64,000 nt of DNA from Thermoanaerobacterium sp. PSU-2 (GCF_002102475.1 NZ_MSQD01000001.1:1-64000); one strand, 5' to 3'; positions 16,251 through 27,553 are shown, counted from the stretch's first letter. Made by a program: numbers and translations. The notes: a model not told the origin generated them from the letters alone.

Positions 16251-16877
16251 ATGTTATTAAAAGATGGTGATGTAGTATTATTTCAAGGCGACAGTGTAAC
16301 AGATGCTGGTCGAAATCGAGAAAACCCTGACGATTTGGGATTTGGGTATCCCAATATCATTGCATCAATGTTTTACGCATTACATCCTGAGTTAAACGTA
16401 AAATTCTTAAATAGAGGCATAAGTGGAAACAGGGTTAGAGATCTCAAAGAACGCTGGCAAAATGACTGTATAGATTTAAAGCCGACTGTTGTATCAATAC
16501 TCATTGGAATAAATGATACATGGAGAAATTACGACAACAACGACTACACATCACCGAAAAAATTCGAAGAAGATTATAGATACATACTTGAAAAGACAAG
16601 AGAAAATCTTGACGCAAAAATCATCATCATGGAGCCTTTTGTCCTTCCAGTCCCTGAAGACAGAAGAGAATGGAGAGTGGACTTAGATCCAAAAATCCAT
16701 GTGGTCAGAAATCTGTCAAGGGAATTTGGAGCATATTTCATCCCGCTGGATGGCATCATGGCAAAATATTCAACCGCAAAAGATCCAGCTTTTTGGGCTT
16801 CAGATGGTGTGCATCCCACAAATGCGGGGCATGCCCTCATTGCTAAAGAATGGCTTAATTTAATCAATGCTTTCTAA
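16251..16877 (+). CDS. SGNH/GDSL-type esterase
   Basis: 208 residues, the normal size of a single-domain SGNH hydrolase, without a signal peptide and so probably cytoplasmic. Block I is FQGDSVTDAG (catalytic serine near residue 14), block II RGISGNR, block III IGINDTW, and block V SDGVHPTNAGH with the Asp and His of the triad near residues 184-187. It likely removes acetyl or other acyl groups from carbohydrates, as related Thermoanaerobacterium xylan esterases do; that substrate is inference. AGAGGTGA precedes the ATG. It is a single-gene unit followed by a strong terminator. Confidence 0.88.
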   Translation: MLLKDGDVVLFQGDSVTDAGRNRENPDDLGFGYPNIIASMFYALHPELNVKFLNRGISGNRVRDLKERWQNDCIDLKPTVVSILIGINDTWRNYDNNDYTSPKKFEEDYRYILEKTRENLDAKIIIMEPFVLPVPEDRREWRVDLDPKIHVVRNLSREFGAYFIPLDGIMAKYSTAKDPAFWASDGVHPTNAGHALIAKEWLNLINAF

Positions 16878-16885
16878 TCTTCAAG

Positions 16886-16908
16886 CCGCCTTTTAGAGGC
16901 GGTTTTTT
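16886..16908 (+). terminator. Terminator of the SGNH hydrolase gene
   Basis: CCGCCT / AGGCGG stem with a 5-nt loop followed by TTTTTT. Confidence 0.85.
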
Positions 16909-16947
16909 GCAAAATAAAAACAGCTTTTTAAGCTGCATATTTCAGAT

Positions 16948-17024
16948 TGGTGGGGTTAACAGGATTCGAACCTGTGGCCTCTACGATGTGAGCGTAGCGC
17001 TCTAACCGGCTGGGCTATAACCCC
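16948..17024 (-). tRNA. tRNA-Val (anticodon CAC)
   Basis: 77-nt cloverleaf, acceptor GGGGTTA / TAACCCC, anticodon arm CTACG-CTCACAT-CGTAG giving CAC, encoded CCA. Nearly the same as the next tRNA, so the two arose by duplication. Confidence 0.93.
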
Positions 17025-17062
17025 ACTTAAAAATCCATATTTAAATTTTAAATTAGTTAAAA

Positions 17063-17139
<77 letters not shown>

Positions 17140-17194
17140 ACTCGCCTCACATGTTTAGTATATTATATTTTTACCTCTATGTCAACATCACTTT

Positions 17195-18151
17195 CTACAC
17201 GTAAGACCTTATAAGTTTGCAATTGCCAGTAATGGTGTATTTGCCAATTGACGCAGGTATCAAAAGCGATTCACCGCTTTTCAAATCGGCTTCTCCATCT
17301 TCGTAAATTATCTTTCCTTCGCCTTCTACCATCACCAACGTATTAAAAATGCCGTTAGTCTCTATATTGACCGTTGACTCAACATAGATTACATCCGTTT
17401 TAAAGTATTTTGACTGAACGACATTGGCGATGCTTCCCCCATCTACCTTTTTATATTTAGGAACTATTTTATCGCTTTTTAAATTAAAATCAATCACGTC
17501 TAAAGCTTTATCAATGTGAAGCTCTCTTTTGTTTCCATTGTCATCTACTCTATTGTAATCATAAACTCTGTAAGTTAAATCCGAATTCTGCTGTATTTCG
17601 CAGATTAGTATGCCTTCTCCGATGGCGTGTACCATCCCTGAAGGTATGTACACTACATCTCCTGGCTTTACCTCTATCTCATTGAGACATTCTTCAAGTC
17701 TTTCCTTTTCAAGCAATGACTTAAATTGTTCCTTCGTCGTGCCTTCTTTTAAACCACAGATAAGTTTGGCACCAGGCTTTGCATCGATTATATACCACAT
17801 TTCTGTCTTGCCTATATCGCCATTTTCATAATGATAAGCGTAATCATCATCTGGATGCACTTGAACAGACAATTTATCATTGGCATCTATTATCTTTATA
17901 AGCAATGGAAATCTATCGTACGATTTGCCTTCTCCATAAAGCTCGTCTCCATGCTTATTTACAAGTTCGCTTAATTTAACTCCATCGTAAATACCACCAT
18001 CTACTTCACTTACAGCAGTTGTATTGTCAGAAATGCACCAAAGCTCACCTATCTTTTTACCGTAAGGTACATTAAAGCCGTACTTTGTCTTCAAGGCATC
18101 TCCGCCCCATATCCTTTCCATAAATATGGGTTTAAACTTTAGTGGTTTCAT
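17195..18151 (-). CDS. manA: Mannose-6-phosphate isomerase, class I
   Basis: 318 residues, the size of Bacillus ManA. PIFMERIWGGDALKTKYG opens the protein; the zinc site is visible in LSVQVHPDDDYA (Gln and His), GKTEMWYI (Glu) and, later, the conserved PSGMVHAIGEG (His). It interconverts mannose 6-phosphate and fructose 6-phosphate. I start at the ATG at 18151, 8 nt after GGGAG. deoD is 18 nt upstream, so the two are co-transcribed. With the mannose-family PTS coded at 49024-51767 it could supply mannose catabolism, but the two are not linked here. Confidence 0.92.
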   Translation of the reverse strand: MKPLKFKPIFMERIWGGDALKTKYGFNVPYGKKIGELWCISDNTTAVSEVDGGIYDGVKLSELVNKHGDELYGEGKSYDRFPLLIKIIDANDKLSVQVHPDDDYAYHYENGDIGKTEMWYIIDAKPGAKLICGLKEGTTKEQFKSLLEKERLEECLNEIEVKPGDVVYIPSGMVHAIGEGILICEIQQNSDLTYRVYDYNRVDDNGNKRELHIDKALDVIDFNLKSDKIVPKYKKVDGGSIANVVQSKYFKTDVIYVESTVNIETNGIFNTLVMVEGEGKIIYEDGEADLKSGESLLIPASIGKYTITGNCKLIRSYV

Positions 18152-18169
18152 TCTCATCACTCCCACATA

Positions 18170-18871
18170 TTATTCAGCGATATTTAGCGCAATTTCTATC
18201 ATATCGTTAAATGTCTTCTGCCTTTCTTCTGCAGATGTAGCATGACCTGTAACTAAACTATCGCTTACTGTCAATATGGTAAGAGCATCTACTCCATACT
18301 TAGCAGCTAAAGTATAAAGGCCTGCCGTTTCCATCTCAACTGCTAAAACGCCAAACTTGGCCCATAATTTCCAGCTATCTTTATCATCGTTGTAAAATGT
18401 ATCTGATGAAAGTATATTGCCTACTTTTACATTGATGCCTTTCTCCAAAGCCGCATCATAAGCTTTTTTCAAAAGCTTAAAGCTGGCTGTAGGAGCATAG
18501 TCCATGCCATTAAACCTGATCTTATTTATGGCAGAATCTGTCGATGACGCCATTGCCAATATTACGTCTCTTATGTTTATATCTTCTTGCATAGAGCCGC
18601 ATGTACCTATCCTTATGAGATTTTTTACGTTGTAGCTTTGGATAAGCTCGTTTACATATATGGATATAGATGGTATACCCATCCCTGTTCCCTGAACAGA
18701 TACTCTTTTGCCTTTGTAATTGCCAGTAAATCCGTACATTCCGCGGACTTCATTGTAACAAATTACATCACTTAAAAAATTGTCTGCAATGTACTTAGCC
18801 CTCAGTGGATCTCCAGGCAATAATACTGTACTTGCAACTTCTCCATCTTTTGCACCTATGTGAATACTCAA
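18170..18871 (-). CDS. deoD: Purine-nucleoside phosphorylase (DeoD type)
   Basis: With a TTG start at 18871 the protein begins [20 protein letters not shown] and has 233 residues, the same length as the Bacillus enzyme. The ATG three codons upstream sits directly against the ribosome site AAAAGGAG and would be too close; the TTG is 8 nt away. [23 protein letters not shown] and the end [17 protein letters not shown] are DeoD motifs. It splits purine nucleosides with phosphate in the salvage pathway. It is followed by manA in one operon. Confidence 0.92.
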   Translation of the reverse strand: MSIHIGAKDGEVASTVLLPGDPLRAKYIADNFLSDVICYNEVRGMYGFTGNYKGKRVSVQGTGMGIPSISIYVNELIQSYNVKNLIRIGTCGSMQEDINIRDVILAMASSTDSAINKIRFNGMDYAPTASFKLLKKAYDAALEKGINVKVGNILSSDTFYNDDKDSWKLWAKFGVLAVEMETAGLYTLAAKYGVDALTILTVSDSLVTGHATSAEERQKTFNDMIEIALNIAE

Positions 18872-18940
18872 ATTATCCATCTCCTTTTAATATTTTACAA
18901 TTATATAATATCAAAAATGATGTAAACCTTCAATCGCTTT

Positions 18941-20050
<1,110 letters not shown>

Positions 20051-20090
20051 TTAAAATTACAACCTCTCTCATAAAAAAATTATTTAAAAA

Positions 20091-20116
20091 AACTCAATGC
20101 CACATGACATTGAGTT
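20091..20116 (-). terminator. Terminator of rnpB
   Basis: AACTCAATG / CATTGAGTT, 9-bp stem with an 8-nt loop followed by a long T-run on the minus strand, about 14 nt after the 3' end of RNase P RNA. Confidence 0.85.
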
Positions 20117-20129
20117 TTTACCTTTTAAT

Positions 20130-20505
20130 ACGAGCAAGTCTATAAGCCGAGTTCTGTTTTAGATGGTCATCTATCTACGATATCAGTTGCCTGATACCTC
20201 CAGCGGTTTTACCCGAGGGTCAAGCGGGCCACTTGTATTTCCCTCCTATTCTACCTTGCTCCAGGTGGGGTTTACAGAGCATTCCAGTCGCCTGGATGCT
20301 GGTGAGCTCTTACCTCGCCTTTCCACCCTTACCCACCACCAATCCGCTATTAATAAAAGCATTATTATTGACGAATTAGTGATAGGCGGTATATCTCTGT
20401 TGCACTTTCCTTGGAGTCACCTCCACCGGGTATTACCCGGCACCTTGCCCTGTGGAGCTCGGACTTTCCTCGTACATAATGTACGCGACCATCTGGCTTA
20501 CTCGT
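20130..20505 (-). ncRNA. rnpB: RNase P RNA (bacterial class A-like)
   Basis: About 376 nt. The 5' end ACGAGTAAG pairs with the 3' end CTTGCTCGT to form P1. The universal core is present: GAGGAAAGTCCGAGCTCC (P4/J region) near the 5' end, GGTAAACCC-type segment in the middle as TGTAAACCCCACC, and the 3' ACAGAACTCGGCTTATAGAC. It is the catalytic RNA that trims tRNA 5' ends and would act on the eleven or more tRNAs of the region. The exact ends are estimated from P1. Class A is inferred from overall layout. Confidence 0.93.
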
Positions 20506-20528
20506 AAGTATTACTCTCCAGATATAGA

Positions 20529-20557
20529 ATGATACCACTATTAAATAAGTTTGTCAA
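20529..20557 (-). promoter_or_regulatory. Sigma-A promoter of rnpB
   Basis: TTGACA (20557-20552), 17-bp spacer, TATCAT (20534-20529) on the minus strand, about 24 bp before the mature 5' end. Confidence 0.85.
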
Positions 20558-20567
20558 ATGGCAATTA

Positions 20568-21683
20568 TTACATGAATATAAATGGATCAGCTTGTACCTC
20601 GCTGGTGATGACATTTAAGTCTACATCCATTTTTTGCGCTTCATCTCTTATGTATTCAGCGATGAAATTTACAGAAATCTTTTCTGTGCCAAAATGACCC
20701 GCATCTATTACAGCCAGTCCAAGATGTCTTGCATCTACTGCATCATGATAACCAACATCGCCTGTTATCAAAACATCGGCACCTTTAAAAGCTGAAATGG
20801 ACACAAGACTTCCTCCACTGCCACCGCACACAGCCACTTTTTTAACTGTCTTGTTTAAATCACCTACGACGCGTATGTTTTTTAAGCCAAGTTTTGCTTT
20901 TACATCATTTGCAAGGTTGCCTAATGTAGTGTCTTTTATGAAGCCAACTCTCCCGATTCCATATTCGTCGTACAATGTATCAACTGGGTATATATCATAA
21001 GCTACCTCTTCGTATGGATGAACTTTTAACATAGCGCTTATAACCCTGTTTACCAATTTATCTGGCGCTATAGTCTCTATTCTAACCTCCTGAGTATTTT
21101 CCACTTTCCCTATCTCACCTATAAAAGGGTTCGTTCCCTCTAACGGTTTAAAGCTTCCTATGCCCATCGTTTGAAACGTACAATCGCTGTAATTTCCTAT
21201 GTAGCCTGCACCTGCATTGCACATGGCTGTCTTTACTATCTCCTCATATCCAACCGGAACATATACTACAATTTTCTTATAGCCTTCCTTATATGTAACT
21301 TGCAAAATCTCCTCGTCGTATATTCCTAGTATGTTGCAGAGAATATCGTTCATTCCACCTTTTGCAGCATCAAAGTTGGTATGCGCTGAATACACAGGTA
21401 TGTCTTCTCTTATAAGCATCGTCAAAACTTCGCCTAACGGATTATCAGCACGCAAATTCTTAAGTGGCTTAAATATTATAGGGTGATGCGTTACAATCAT
21501 GTCGACTTTTTTGGATATGGCTTCTAATACAACTTCTCTTGTAGCATCTAAAGCCACCATGACAGACGACACATCTTTTCTGGGATTTCCCACAAGAAGT
21601 CCAACATTATCCCAATCTTCAGCACATTTGTGCGGTGCAAGTTTGTCAATCATTCCAGCTATTGTCTGGCATTTCAGACTCAT
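20568..21683 (-). CDS. Nif3-like dinuclear metal center protein (YqfO family)
   Basis: 371 residues, the long form found in Firmicutes with a PII-like insert in the middle. N-terminal LAPHKCAEDWDNVGLLVG, then MIVTHHPIIFKPLKNLRADN hold metal ligands; the C-terminal half has ADVLITGDVGYHDAVDARH and DAGHFGTEKI, with further ligands. The biochemical role is not settled; GTP cyclohydrolase-I type 2 naming is common. The ATG at 21683 has GAGGTG at 7 nt. It overlaps trmK by 38 nt; this trmK-yqfO pair downstream of rpoD is conserved in Firmicutes. Confidence 0.88.
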   Translation of the reverse strand: MSLKCQTIAGMIDKLAPHKCAEDWDNVGLLVGNPRKDVSSVMVALDATREVVLEAISKKVDMIVTHHPIIFKPLKNLRADNPLGEVLTMLIREDIPVYSAHTNFDAAKGGMNDILCNILGIYDEEILQVTYKEGYKKIVVYVPVGYEEIVKTAMCNAGAGYIGNYSDCTFQTMGIGSFKPLEGTNPFIGEIGKVENTQEVRIETIAPDKLVNRVISAMLKVHPYEEVAYDIYPVDTLYDEYGIGRVGFIKDTTLGNLANDVKAKLGLKNIRVVGDLNKTVKKVAVCGGSGGSLVSISAFKGADVLITGDVGYHDAVDARHLGLAVIDAGHFGTEKISVNFIAEYIRDEAQKMDVDLNVITSEVQADPFIFM

Positions 21684-22356
21684 ACAATAACACCTCATAT
21701 TTTTTTATTTTATTTAAAATATCCTCTTTCAGTAAATCACTTTCATTGCTTTTCGATACTTCATCAAAAATCTTTTTTAGCTTTCCTATCTTATATGATA
21801 TATAATCTTTAAGCAATGGGTGACGTTTTTGAAAGAGCTTTTCGCCGATTTCATAAAAAATTTCGTCGTGGACATTTCCCTTGCCATGTTCTACAGCAAT
21901 TATCTCAAAGAACTTTCCTTTCTCAAAAACTAAATCTTCGTCAACAATCAAATACCCATTCTCATAGATGTACCTGCGAAGATGGTCAGATGCCGTCATA
22001 GGCTGCAAGATAAATCTCTCTACAGTTGAAGCAATGCTTTTGTCTTTTTCTAAAATATCTGAAATCAAAATGCCACCCATGCCGGCTATTACAGCAGTAT
22101 CAACTTCATTTGGCCTTAAAACGCTTAATCCATCGCCAAGCCGTACAATTATATTTTCTGACAGATTGTGCTTTTTAATAACATCAATTGCTTTATTGAG
22201 GGAAGCAGATTTCACATCTGATGCGATTATGTAGTCTGAAATGCCATTTAAGTAAAGGTAAACTGGTATATATCCATGATCTGTACCTATATCAGCAACT
22301 TTAGAATGAAGTTTTATCATTTTGACGATAGAATTTAATCTCTGTGACAGCTTCAT
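21646..22356 (-). CDS. trmK: tRNA (adenine22-N1)-methyltransferase
   Basis: 236 residues with a Rossmann methyltransferase core: VADIGTDHGYIPVYL near residue 20 is the AdoMet site, and VIAGMGGILISDIL near 88 matches TrmK/YqfN. The C-terminal helical part (about 170-236) is the coiled-coil tail of the family. It methylates A22 in the D-loop of tRNAs. The start at ATG 22356 fits the family, yet no ribosome site stands before it: the tRNA terminator at 22361-22391 ends only a few nt upstream. The next gene overlaps it by 38 nt. Confidence 0.88.
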   Translation of the reverse strand: MKLSQRLNSIVKMIKLHSKVADIGTDHGYIPVYLYLNGISDYIIASDVKSASLNKAIDVIKKHNLSENIIVRLGDGLSVLRPNEVDTAVIAGMGGILISDILEKDKSIASTVERFILQPMTASDHLRRYIYENGYLIVDEDLVFEKGKFFEIIAVEHGKGNVHDEIFYEIGEKLFQKRHPLLKDYISYKIGKLKKIFDEVSKSNESDLLKEDILNKIKKYEVLLYESEMPDNSWND

Positions 22357-22360
22357 ACTA

Positions 22361-22391
22361 TAAAATAAAAAGCATTTGTAAAATCAAATGC
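22361..22391 (-). terminator. Terminator after the tRNA pair
   Basis: GCATTTG / CAAATGC (22391-22385 with 22378-22372) with a 6-nt loop followed by TTTTTATTTT. It lies between the CAT-anticodon tRNA and trmK. Confidence 0.75.
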
Positions 22392-22411
22392 CTATCCTTT
22401 CATCAATTATA

Positions 22412-22487
<76 letters not shown>

Positions 22488-22493
22488 TAAATA

Positions 22494-22568
22494 TGGCTCC
22501 TCAGGTAGGGCTCGAACCTACAGCCTACCGGTTAACAGCCGGTTGCTCCACCATTGAGCTACTGAGGA
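22494..22568 (-). tRNA. tRNA-Asn (anticodon GTT)
   Basis: 75-nt cloverleaf: acceptor TCCTCAG / CTGAGGA, anticodon loop CTGTTAA giving GTT, encoded CCA. It is 6 nt upstream of the CAT tRNA in the same transcript. Confidence 0.95.
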
Positions 22569-22579
22569 ATACATTTATT

Positions 22580-22607
22580 ATTATACTACATTTTTAACCG
22601 GTGTCAA
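22580..22607 (-). promoter_or_regulatory. Sigma-A promoter of the Asn/CAT tRNA pair
   Basis: TTGACA (22607-22602), 16-bp spacer, consensus TATAAT (22585-22580). A second TTGACA lies ten bases further upstream and overlaps the rpoD stop region. Confidence 0.85.
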
Positions 22608-22613
22608 GCAGTG

Positions 22614-23726
22614 TCAATCCAAAAAATCTTTTAATTTCTTGCTGCGGCTTGGATGTCTCAATTTTCTCAATGCCTTTGCCTCTATCTGTCTTATTCTCTC
22701 TCTTGTGACATTGAATTCTTTGCCTACTTCCTCCAATGTCCTTGCCCTGCCGTCATCCAATCCAAACCTTAACCTCAACACCTTTTCTTCCCTCGGCGTC
22801 AAAGTATCCAATACGTCTATAAGCTGCTCTTTAAGCATCGTAAATGCTGCTGCTTCAGCAGGCGCTGGAGCATCTTCATCTGGTATAAAATCGCCAAGAT
22901 GGCTGTCTTCTTCTTCTCCTATAGGAGTCTCTAACGATACTGGTTCCTGAGCAATCTTCATTATCTCTCTGACCTTGTCAACTGACATGTCCATCTCTTT
23001 AGCGATCTCCTCCGGTAGAGGGTCACGTCCCAATTCTTGCAAAAGTTGCCTTGAAACCCTTATAAGCTTATTAATAGTCTCTACCATATGGACAGGAATG
23101 CGTATTGTCCTGGCCTGATCGGCTATAGCCCTTGTGATTGCCTGTCTTATCCACCATGTAGCGTATGTGCTAAACTTAAATCCCTTTCTGTAGTTAAACT
23201 TTTCTACAGCTTTTAAAAGGCCTAAATTTCCTTCTTGAATCAAATCGAGAAATAACATACCTCTGCCTACATATCTTTTAGCAATGCTTACAACAAGCCT
23301 CAAATTTGCTTCCGTAAGCCTTTTTTTAGCTTCCTCATCGCCTTTTTCTATCCTCTTTGCCAACTCTATTTCTTCATCAGGAGATAAAAGAGGTATTTTT
23401 CCTATTTCTTTTAAGTACATTCTTACTGGATCGTCAATATTTATCCCTTCAGGAATAGACAGATCCAAATCCAGATCTTCCTCTGGAATTAATTCATCCT
23501 GCTGCGGTTCTTCCCCCACGATTTCTATACCCAACTTTTCGAATGTATCATATACTTTCTCTATCTGATCTGCATCCATATCAATATCTTCAAGGGAATT
23601 CATTATTTCATTGTACGTCAGCATGCCATTTTTTTTGCCTTTATCGATTAGCTCTTTTATGGAATTTTTTACTTTTTCTTTATTCACGGGTGTCCCCTCC
23701 TTTTGGGCAACCTTTTTCTCAGCCAT
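22614..23726 (-). CDS. rpoD: Primary sigma factor SigA (sigma-70)
   Basis: 370 residues, the size of Bacillus SigA. The N-terminal region 1.1 is followed by [16 protein letters not shown] (region 1.2), [20 protein letters not shown] and [20 protein letters not shown] (region 2), and [20 protein letters not shown] with [20 protein letters not shown] (region 4). It directs RNA polymerase to housekeeping promoters such as those called in this window. Its start overlaps the dnaG stop by 8 nt, so dnaG-rpoD are coupled as in the classical macromolecular synthesis operon. Confidence 0.97.
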   Translation of the reverse strand: MAEKKVAQKEGTPVNKEKVKNSIKELIDKGKKNGMLTYNEIMNSLEDIDMDADQIEKVYDTFEKLGIEIVGEEPQQDELIPEEDLDLDLSIPEGINIDDPVRMYLKEIGKIPLLSPDEEIELAKRIEKGDEEAKKRLTEANLRLVVSIAKRYVGRGMLFLDLIQEGNLGLLKAVEKFNYRKGFKFSTYATWWIRQAITRAIADQARTIRIPVHMVETINKLIRVSRQLLQELGRDPLPEEIAKEMDMSVDKVREIMKIAQEPVSLETPIGEEEDSHLGDFIPDEDAPAPAEAAAFTMLKEQLIDVLDTLTPREEKVLRLRFGLDDGRARTLEEVGKEFNVTRERIRQIEAKALRKLRHPSRSKKLKDFLD

Positions 23727-25515
23727 TTTTTAAACTCAGCATCTCCTTTTCATATTTCTGTAATTGTATCAAAAGTTCTCTTTCCTTTTCGACGTCACCA
23801 GCATTATATGAATCGTCAATTTCACGTTTAATGCTTGCAATTTTTTTTCGTATGTCATCTTTTATTATCTCTTTTACACAGTCATCCACTATCTTCTCGC
23901 TTGCCACTTTCTCGCTATACAGAACGTTGAATATATCGTTAAATTCGTCTTTTAAATCAGCATTGTCCAGCATAAAGCTTAGGTCTTTTGCATCCACATG
24001 TCCACCATCTTCAAGCCTTTCAAAAATATACGACATCACTGCCTTTAAATGTTCGTCTTCGATGTCATCTACAGAAAGCTTCCCTTTTACCCTGCTATAA
24101 AGCTTGTTGTCAATTAAAAGCAGTGCAATCAAGTACTTAAGAGACGGTATCTTTTTTGCTTCACTGTATTTAATATTATGCCTATTATTGCCAACTGTAT
24201 ACCTAATTTTTTTATTATTTTGCAAAAAACCCTTGACAAACTGGTCTATTTCTGCTCTAATAGTGTTTTCAGGTATTTCAGCGTCTTTTGATACGATGGA
24301 GATATACACATCTCTCTTTACTTCGTCTTTAACTGTGGCAAGATCCTTGCACACCTTTTTGATGTACTTTATCCTGTCTGATGGCTTTCCTAAATCCAAA
24401 TCTTGTTTGTACTTCTTTATCTTATACTCTATCAATGTATCTGTCTTTTCAAGAAGCTTTTTAAATGCGTCAAAACCTTCTTTTCTCACATATTCATCAG
24501 GGTCCTTGCCATTAGGCACTGTCAATATATTTACATTCAAGTCCAGTTCGTCTAAAAGGCTAAGACCCCTCATTGTGGCCTCAATGCCTGCTTCATCTGC
24601 GTCGTATGAAATGACAACAGTGTTTTTGTACTTTTTTATAAGTCTACCTTGCTCTAAAGTCAGCGCGGTACCCAATGATGCGACGACATTGTCAAGTCCA
24701 CTTTGGTACAATGCAATTGCATCCATATATCCTTCAACGATAATAAACATATCTTCTTTAGATTTTTTGGCGTAATTAATCCCATACAATGTCTTTCCCT
24801 TTTTAAAAACAACCGTCTCAGGGGTGTTTAAATACTTTGGCTTTGCATCATCCATGACTCTACCGCCAAATCCTATCACATTGTTTTTCTCATCTATTAT
24901 GGGAAATATTACCCGATTTTTAAATCTATCGTAATATGAACCAGTGCTGCTTTTTGAAACAAGACCAGCCCTTACAAGTACGTCAATATTGTAATTGCGG
25001 CGCTTTAAATACTTAAGCAATTCAAGTCCACTTGACGGAGAAAGCCCCAATCCAAATCTCTTTATCGTAATATCGTCAATGCCCCTATCGTAGAGGTATT
25101 TTAATGCAGCCTGTCCAAATTTTGAATAAAGATACCTGTGGTAAAACAAAGCAGCTAACCTATTTACTTCATATATTTCATCTTTCAGCTTTTTTTTCTG
25201 ATACTCTAAACCTGACAAATTTTCTTCTTCAATCTCTATACCAGCTCTATCTGCCAAGAACTCAACGGCCTCCTTAAAACCTACATTTTCAATATTCATT
25301 ACAAAGGTAATGACATTTCCGCTGGCTTGGCAACCAAAACAATGATAAAGCTGCTTCTCTTGGCTTACATTGAAAGATGGTGTTTTCTCATGATGAAATG
25401 GGCACAATCCCTTAAAGTCTTTGCCAGATTTTTTAAGTGAAACATAGCTTGAGACAACATCTACTATATCATTTTCTTCTATTACCCTATCAATTACGTC
25501 TTTTGAATAAGACAT
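23719..25515 (-). CDS. dnaG: DNA primase
   Basis: 598 residues. The N-terminal zinc ribbon is in [15 protein letters not shown] and [12 protein letters not shown]; the Toprim core follows with [20 protein letters not shown] near residue 250 and [14 protein letters not shown] near 300. The C-terminal part is the helicase-binding domain. It makes RNA primers for replication. The ATG at 25515 has AAGGTGG at 5 nt and gives the family start [20 protein letters not shown]; the open frame upstream is not family-like. rpoD follows with an 8-nt overlap, and dgt lies 129 bp upstream. Confidence 0.96.
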   Translation of the reverse strand: MSYSKDVIDRVIEENDIVDVVSSYVSLKKSGKDFKGLCPFHHEKTPSFNVSQEKQLYHCFGCQASGNVITFVMNIENVGFKEAVEFLADRAGIEIEEENLSGLEYQKKKLKDEIYEVNRLAALFYHRYLYSKFGQAALKYLYDRGIDDITIKRFGLGLSPSSGLELLKYLKRRNYNIDVLVRAGLVSKSSTGSYYDRFKNRVIFPIIDEKNNVIGFGGRVMDDAKPKYLNTPETVVFKKGKTLYGINYAKKSKEDMFIIVEGYMDAIALYQSGLDNVVASLGTALTLEQGRLIKKYKNTVVISYDADEAGIEATMRGLSLLDELDLNVNILTVPNGKDPDEYVRKEGFDAFKKLLEKTDTLIEYKIKKYKQDLDLGKPSDRIKYIKKVCKDLATVKDEVKRDVYISIVSKDAEIPENTIRAEIDQFVKGFLQNNKKIRYTVGNNRHNIKYSEAKKIPSLKYLIALLLIDNKLYSRVKGKLSVDDIEDEHLKAVMSYIFERLEDGGHVDAKDLSFMLDNADLKDEFNDIFNVLYSEKVASEKIVDDCVKEIIKDDIRKKIASIKREIDDSYNAGDVEKERELLIQLQKYEKEMLSLKNG

Positions 25516-25644
25516 AAACACCACCTTAATTAATAGTTCGACAAAAAACAGGAAAATCCTCTTTTTAAAAAACAATTATAAAATTTTCATGGAATTAATA
25601 TATTCGACATAAATTCCTAAAATCCTTCTTGAAATTTTTACATT

Positions 25645-26658
25645 TTAAAAATTTTTATCTTCCCACGGTGATGGTAAGAAAATCTCTTTATACTTTGTTA
25701 TAGCGTATTTATCGGTCATTCCTGCTATATAGTCAGCAACCGCTCTTTCTTTACCATATTCATGTGTTAATTCGATAAATTCCTCCGGCATGTCGTCTAC
25801 ATTTTCGCAAAAATAATAAAAAAGCTGTTCAACAACTTTTTTTGCTTTTGCTTCTTCGCTTTTTGCCTTCGAACCTATATAAACCTTTTTAAACAAAAAA
25901 TCTCTAAGGCTGTAAGTAGCATCATAAATCTCATGGCTCATGGAGATGTTATCTTTTCCCATGCTGTTTTCAATTATGTCCTTAACCATTGTGTTTATTC
26001 TCTTGCTGTGAGTATCTCCTAATATCTGCCTTAAATCTTTTGGTATATCATCATTTGTCAATACTTTGCCTCTAATCGCATCATCAATGTCGTGATTCAC
26101 ATAGGCAATCTTGTCTGCTAATTGAACGATTTTACCTTCCAATGTCCCAGGATTTCCGGATGTGGAATGATTTAAGATGCCATCTCGCACTTCCCATGTC
26201 AGATTAAGCCCTAAACCATTATTTTCTATCACATCCACCACTCTTAAGCTTTGAACACTATGCCTAAAGCCATCTTTTAAAAGCCTATTTAGAACATCCT
26301 CACCCGAATGGCCAAAAGGGGTATGTCCTAAATCATGACCTAACGCTATGGCTTCGGTTAAATCTTCGTTAAGCCGCAATGCCCTTGCGATAGTCTTTGA
26401 TATTTGTGCAACTTCCAAAGTATGCGTAAGTCTCGTCCTGTAATGGTCACCTTCAGGAGATATAAAAACCTGCGTCTTATGACTCAATCTCCTAAAAGCC
26501 TTACAATGTATGATTCTGTCTCTATCCCTTTGGTAATCTGTGCGAATATCGCACTTTTCCTCGTCTCTTGTTCTCCCTTTTGATTCTCTGCTGTGTGCTG
26601 CGTACGGTGATAGTATCTTATACTCCATATCCTCGGATATTTCCCTTATTTTCATCAT
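25645..26658 (-). CDS. Deoxyguanosinetriphosphate triphosphohydrolase-like protein (HD domain)
   Basis: 337 residues of the dGTPase-like HD family. The metal motif is visible as RLTHTLEVAQ (His), LGHDLGHTPFGHSGE (His-Asp) and a later Asp in IVQLADKIAYVNHDIDDA. The opening AFRRLSHKTQVF is typical. It removes triphosphate from dNTPs, though the exact substrate of Gram-positive members differs. The first two codons are both ATG; AAGGTGAT lies so near that the second (26655) may be used. It precedes dnaG, a common order in Clostridia. Confidence 0.88.
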   Translation of the reverse strand: MMKIREISEDMEYKILSPYAAHSRESKGRTRDEEKCDIRTDYQRDRDRIIHCKAFRRLSHKTQVFISPEGDHYRTRLTHTLEVAQISKTIARALRLNEDLTEAIALGHDLGHTPFGHSGEDVLNRLLKDGFRHSVQSLRVVDVIENNGLGLNLTWEVRDGILNHSTSGNPGTLEGKIVQLADKIAYVNHDIDDAIRGKVLTNDDIPKDLRQILGDTHSKRINTMVKDIIENSMGKDNISMSHEIYDATYSLRDFLFKKVYIGSKAKSEEAKAKKVVEQLFYYFCENVDDMPEEFIELTHEYGKERAVADYIAGMTDKYAITKYKEIFLPSPWEDKNF

Positions 26659-26674
26659 ATCACCTTCTCACAAA

Positions 26675-26699
26675 AATAAAACCCAATAAGGGTTTTATT
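26675..26699 (-). terminator. Terminator of secG
   Basis: AATAAAACCC / GGGTTTTATT, 10-bp stem with a 5-nt loop followed by TTTTTG on the minus strand, 15 bp after the secG stop. Confidence 0.8.
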
Positions 26700-26713
26700 T
26701 TATATAGACGATA

Positions 26714-26953
26714 TTATTTTCCCATCAGCAACGTCAATATCAATGAAGTAATTATGAAAACTACGGCGCTTATCGTCGTAAGCCTCTCCAAAGTGCCTTC
26801 CATCGTCCTGGCCTTGTTTTTGCCAAAGAAAGTCTCTGCACCACCTGCAATGGCGCCGGATATACCTGCACTTTTCCCTTGTTGCAAGAGTATAACTGCC
26901 ATCATAAACAAACTAACAATAATATGAATTATAAGTACTATTATTTTTAGCAT
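26714..26953 (-). CDS. secG: Protein translocase subunit SecG
   Basis: 79 residues with two membrane helices (about 3-22 and 55-76) and the conserved loop LLQQGKSAGISGAIAGGAET, FFGKNKARTM. It is the small accessory part of the SecYEG channel. GGAGGTTAAACAT precedes the ATG. It is a single-gene unit with a terminator. Confidence 0.95.
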   Translation of the reverse strand: MLKIIVLIIHIIVSLFMMAVILLQQGKSAGISGAIAGGAETFFGKNKARTMEGTLERLTTISAVVFIITSLILTLLMGK

Positions 26954-27023
26954 ATGTTTAACCTCCGAAAATCATATTTACACTATTATATATTATATAG
27001 CAATAGCATATTTATATCAAGCA

Positions 27024-27398
27024 CTAATTTTCTTCATCAGAAATTGATTCACTCATCATGCCATGCCTATTGCAATGTCCATGTCCATGATGTGGTACGT
27101 CTTCACCGTAGACTTTGTAATTACCGCCTTCTACTCTTATGGCTTTGCCATTTACAAGTGCATCTGCAACTTTTTCGCGAGCTGACATGATGATCCTAAA
27201 AAACGTAGGCCTTGAAACTTTCATCCTTTCCGCACAATCTTCTTGTTCTAATCCCTCTAAATCCTTTAGACGTATGGCTTCAAACTCCTCAACTGTAAGC
27301 ACCACTTCACTTAATGAGTGCATAGGTATTCCTACTGGCTTAAAATAATTTATGTTTGGTTCACATTTTACCCATCTGCATTTTTGAGGTCTCGGCAT
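27024..27398 (-). CDS. DUF134 / UPF0251 family DNA-binding protein
   Basis: 124 residues starting MPRPQKCRWVKCEPNINYFK, the usual start for DUF134. A sigma-region-4-like helix-turn-helix follows: LTVEEFEAIRLKDLEGLEQE, then MKVSRPTFFRIIMSAREKVA. The C-terminal end is histidine-rich (HHGHGHCNRHG), which suggests metal binding. Such proteins are often near metal- or iron-linked genes; the target is unknown. I start at the ATG at 27398, as the five residues before it precede the family start. Confidence 0.8.
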   Translation of the reverse strand: MPRPQKCRWVKCEPNINYFKPVGIPMHSLSEVVLTVEEFEAIRLKDLEGLEQEDCAERMKVSRPTFFRIIMSAREKVADALVNGKAIRVEGGNYKVYGEDVPHHGHGHCNRHGMMSESISDEEN

Positions 27399-27553
27399 TT
27401 TATCACATCCCATTTCTTTTTTTGCATAATCATAATACTATTTTATCACTTATAAGTTAATTATATCAAGATAGTTTTAAATACAATACACACATATTTC
27501 TAATACAATGAATAGCATAAATTAGTTAACAATATTATATAAGGATGATTTTT

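Noticed and set aside
20163..20507. Open frame of 114 codons on the plus strand
   Set aside because: It lies within RNase P RNA, which is certain from its conserved core.
23543..24775. Long plus-strand open frames opposite rpoD and dnaG
   Set aside because: They are antisense shadows of two certain genes and lack ribosome sites and recognisable domains.
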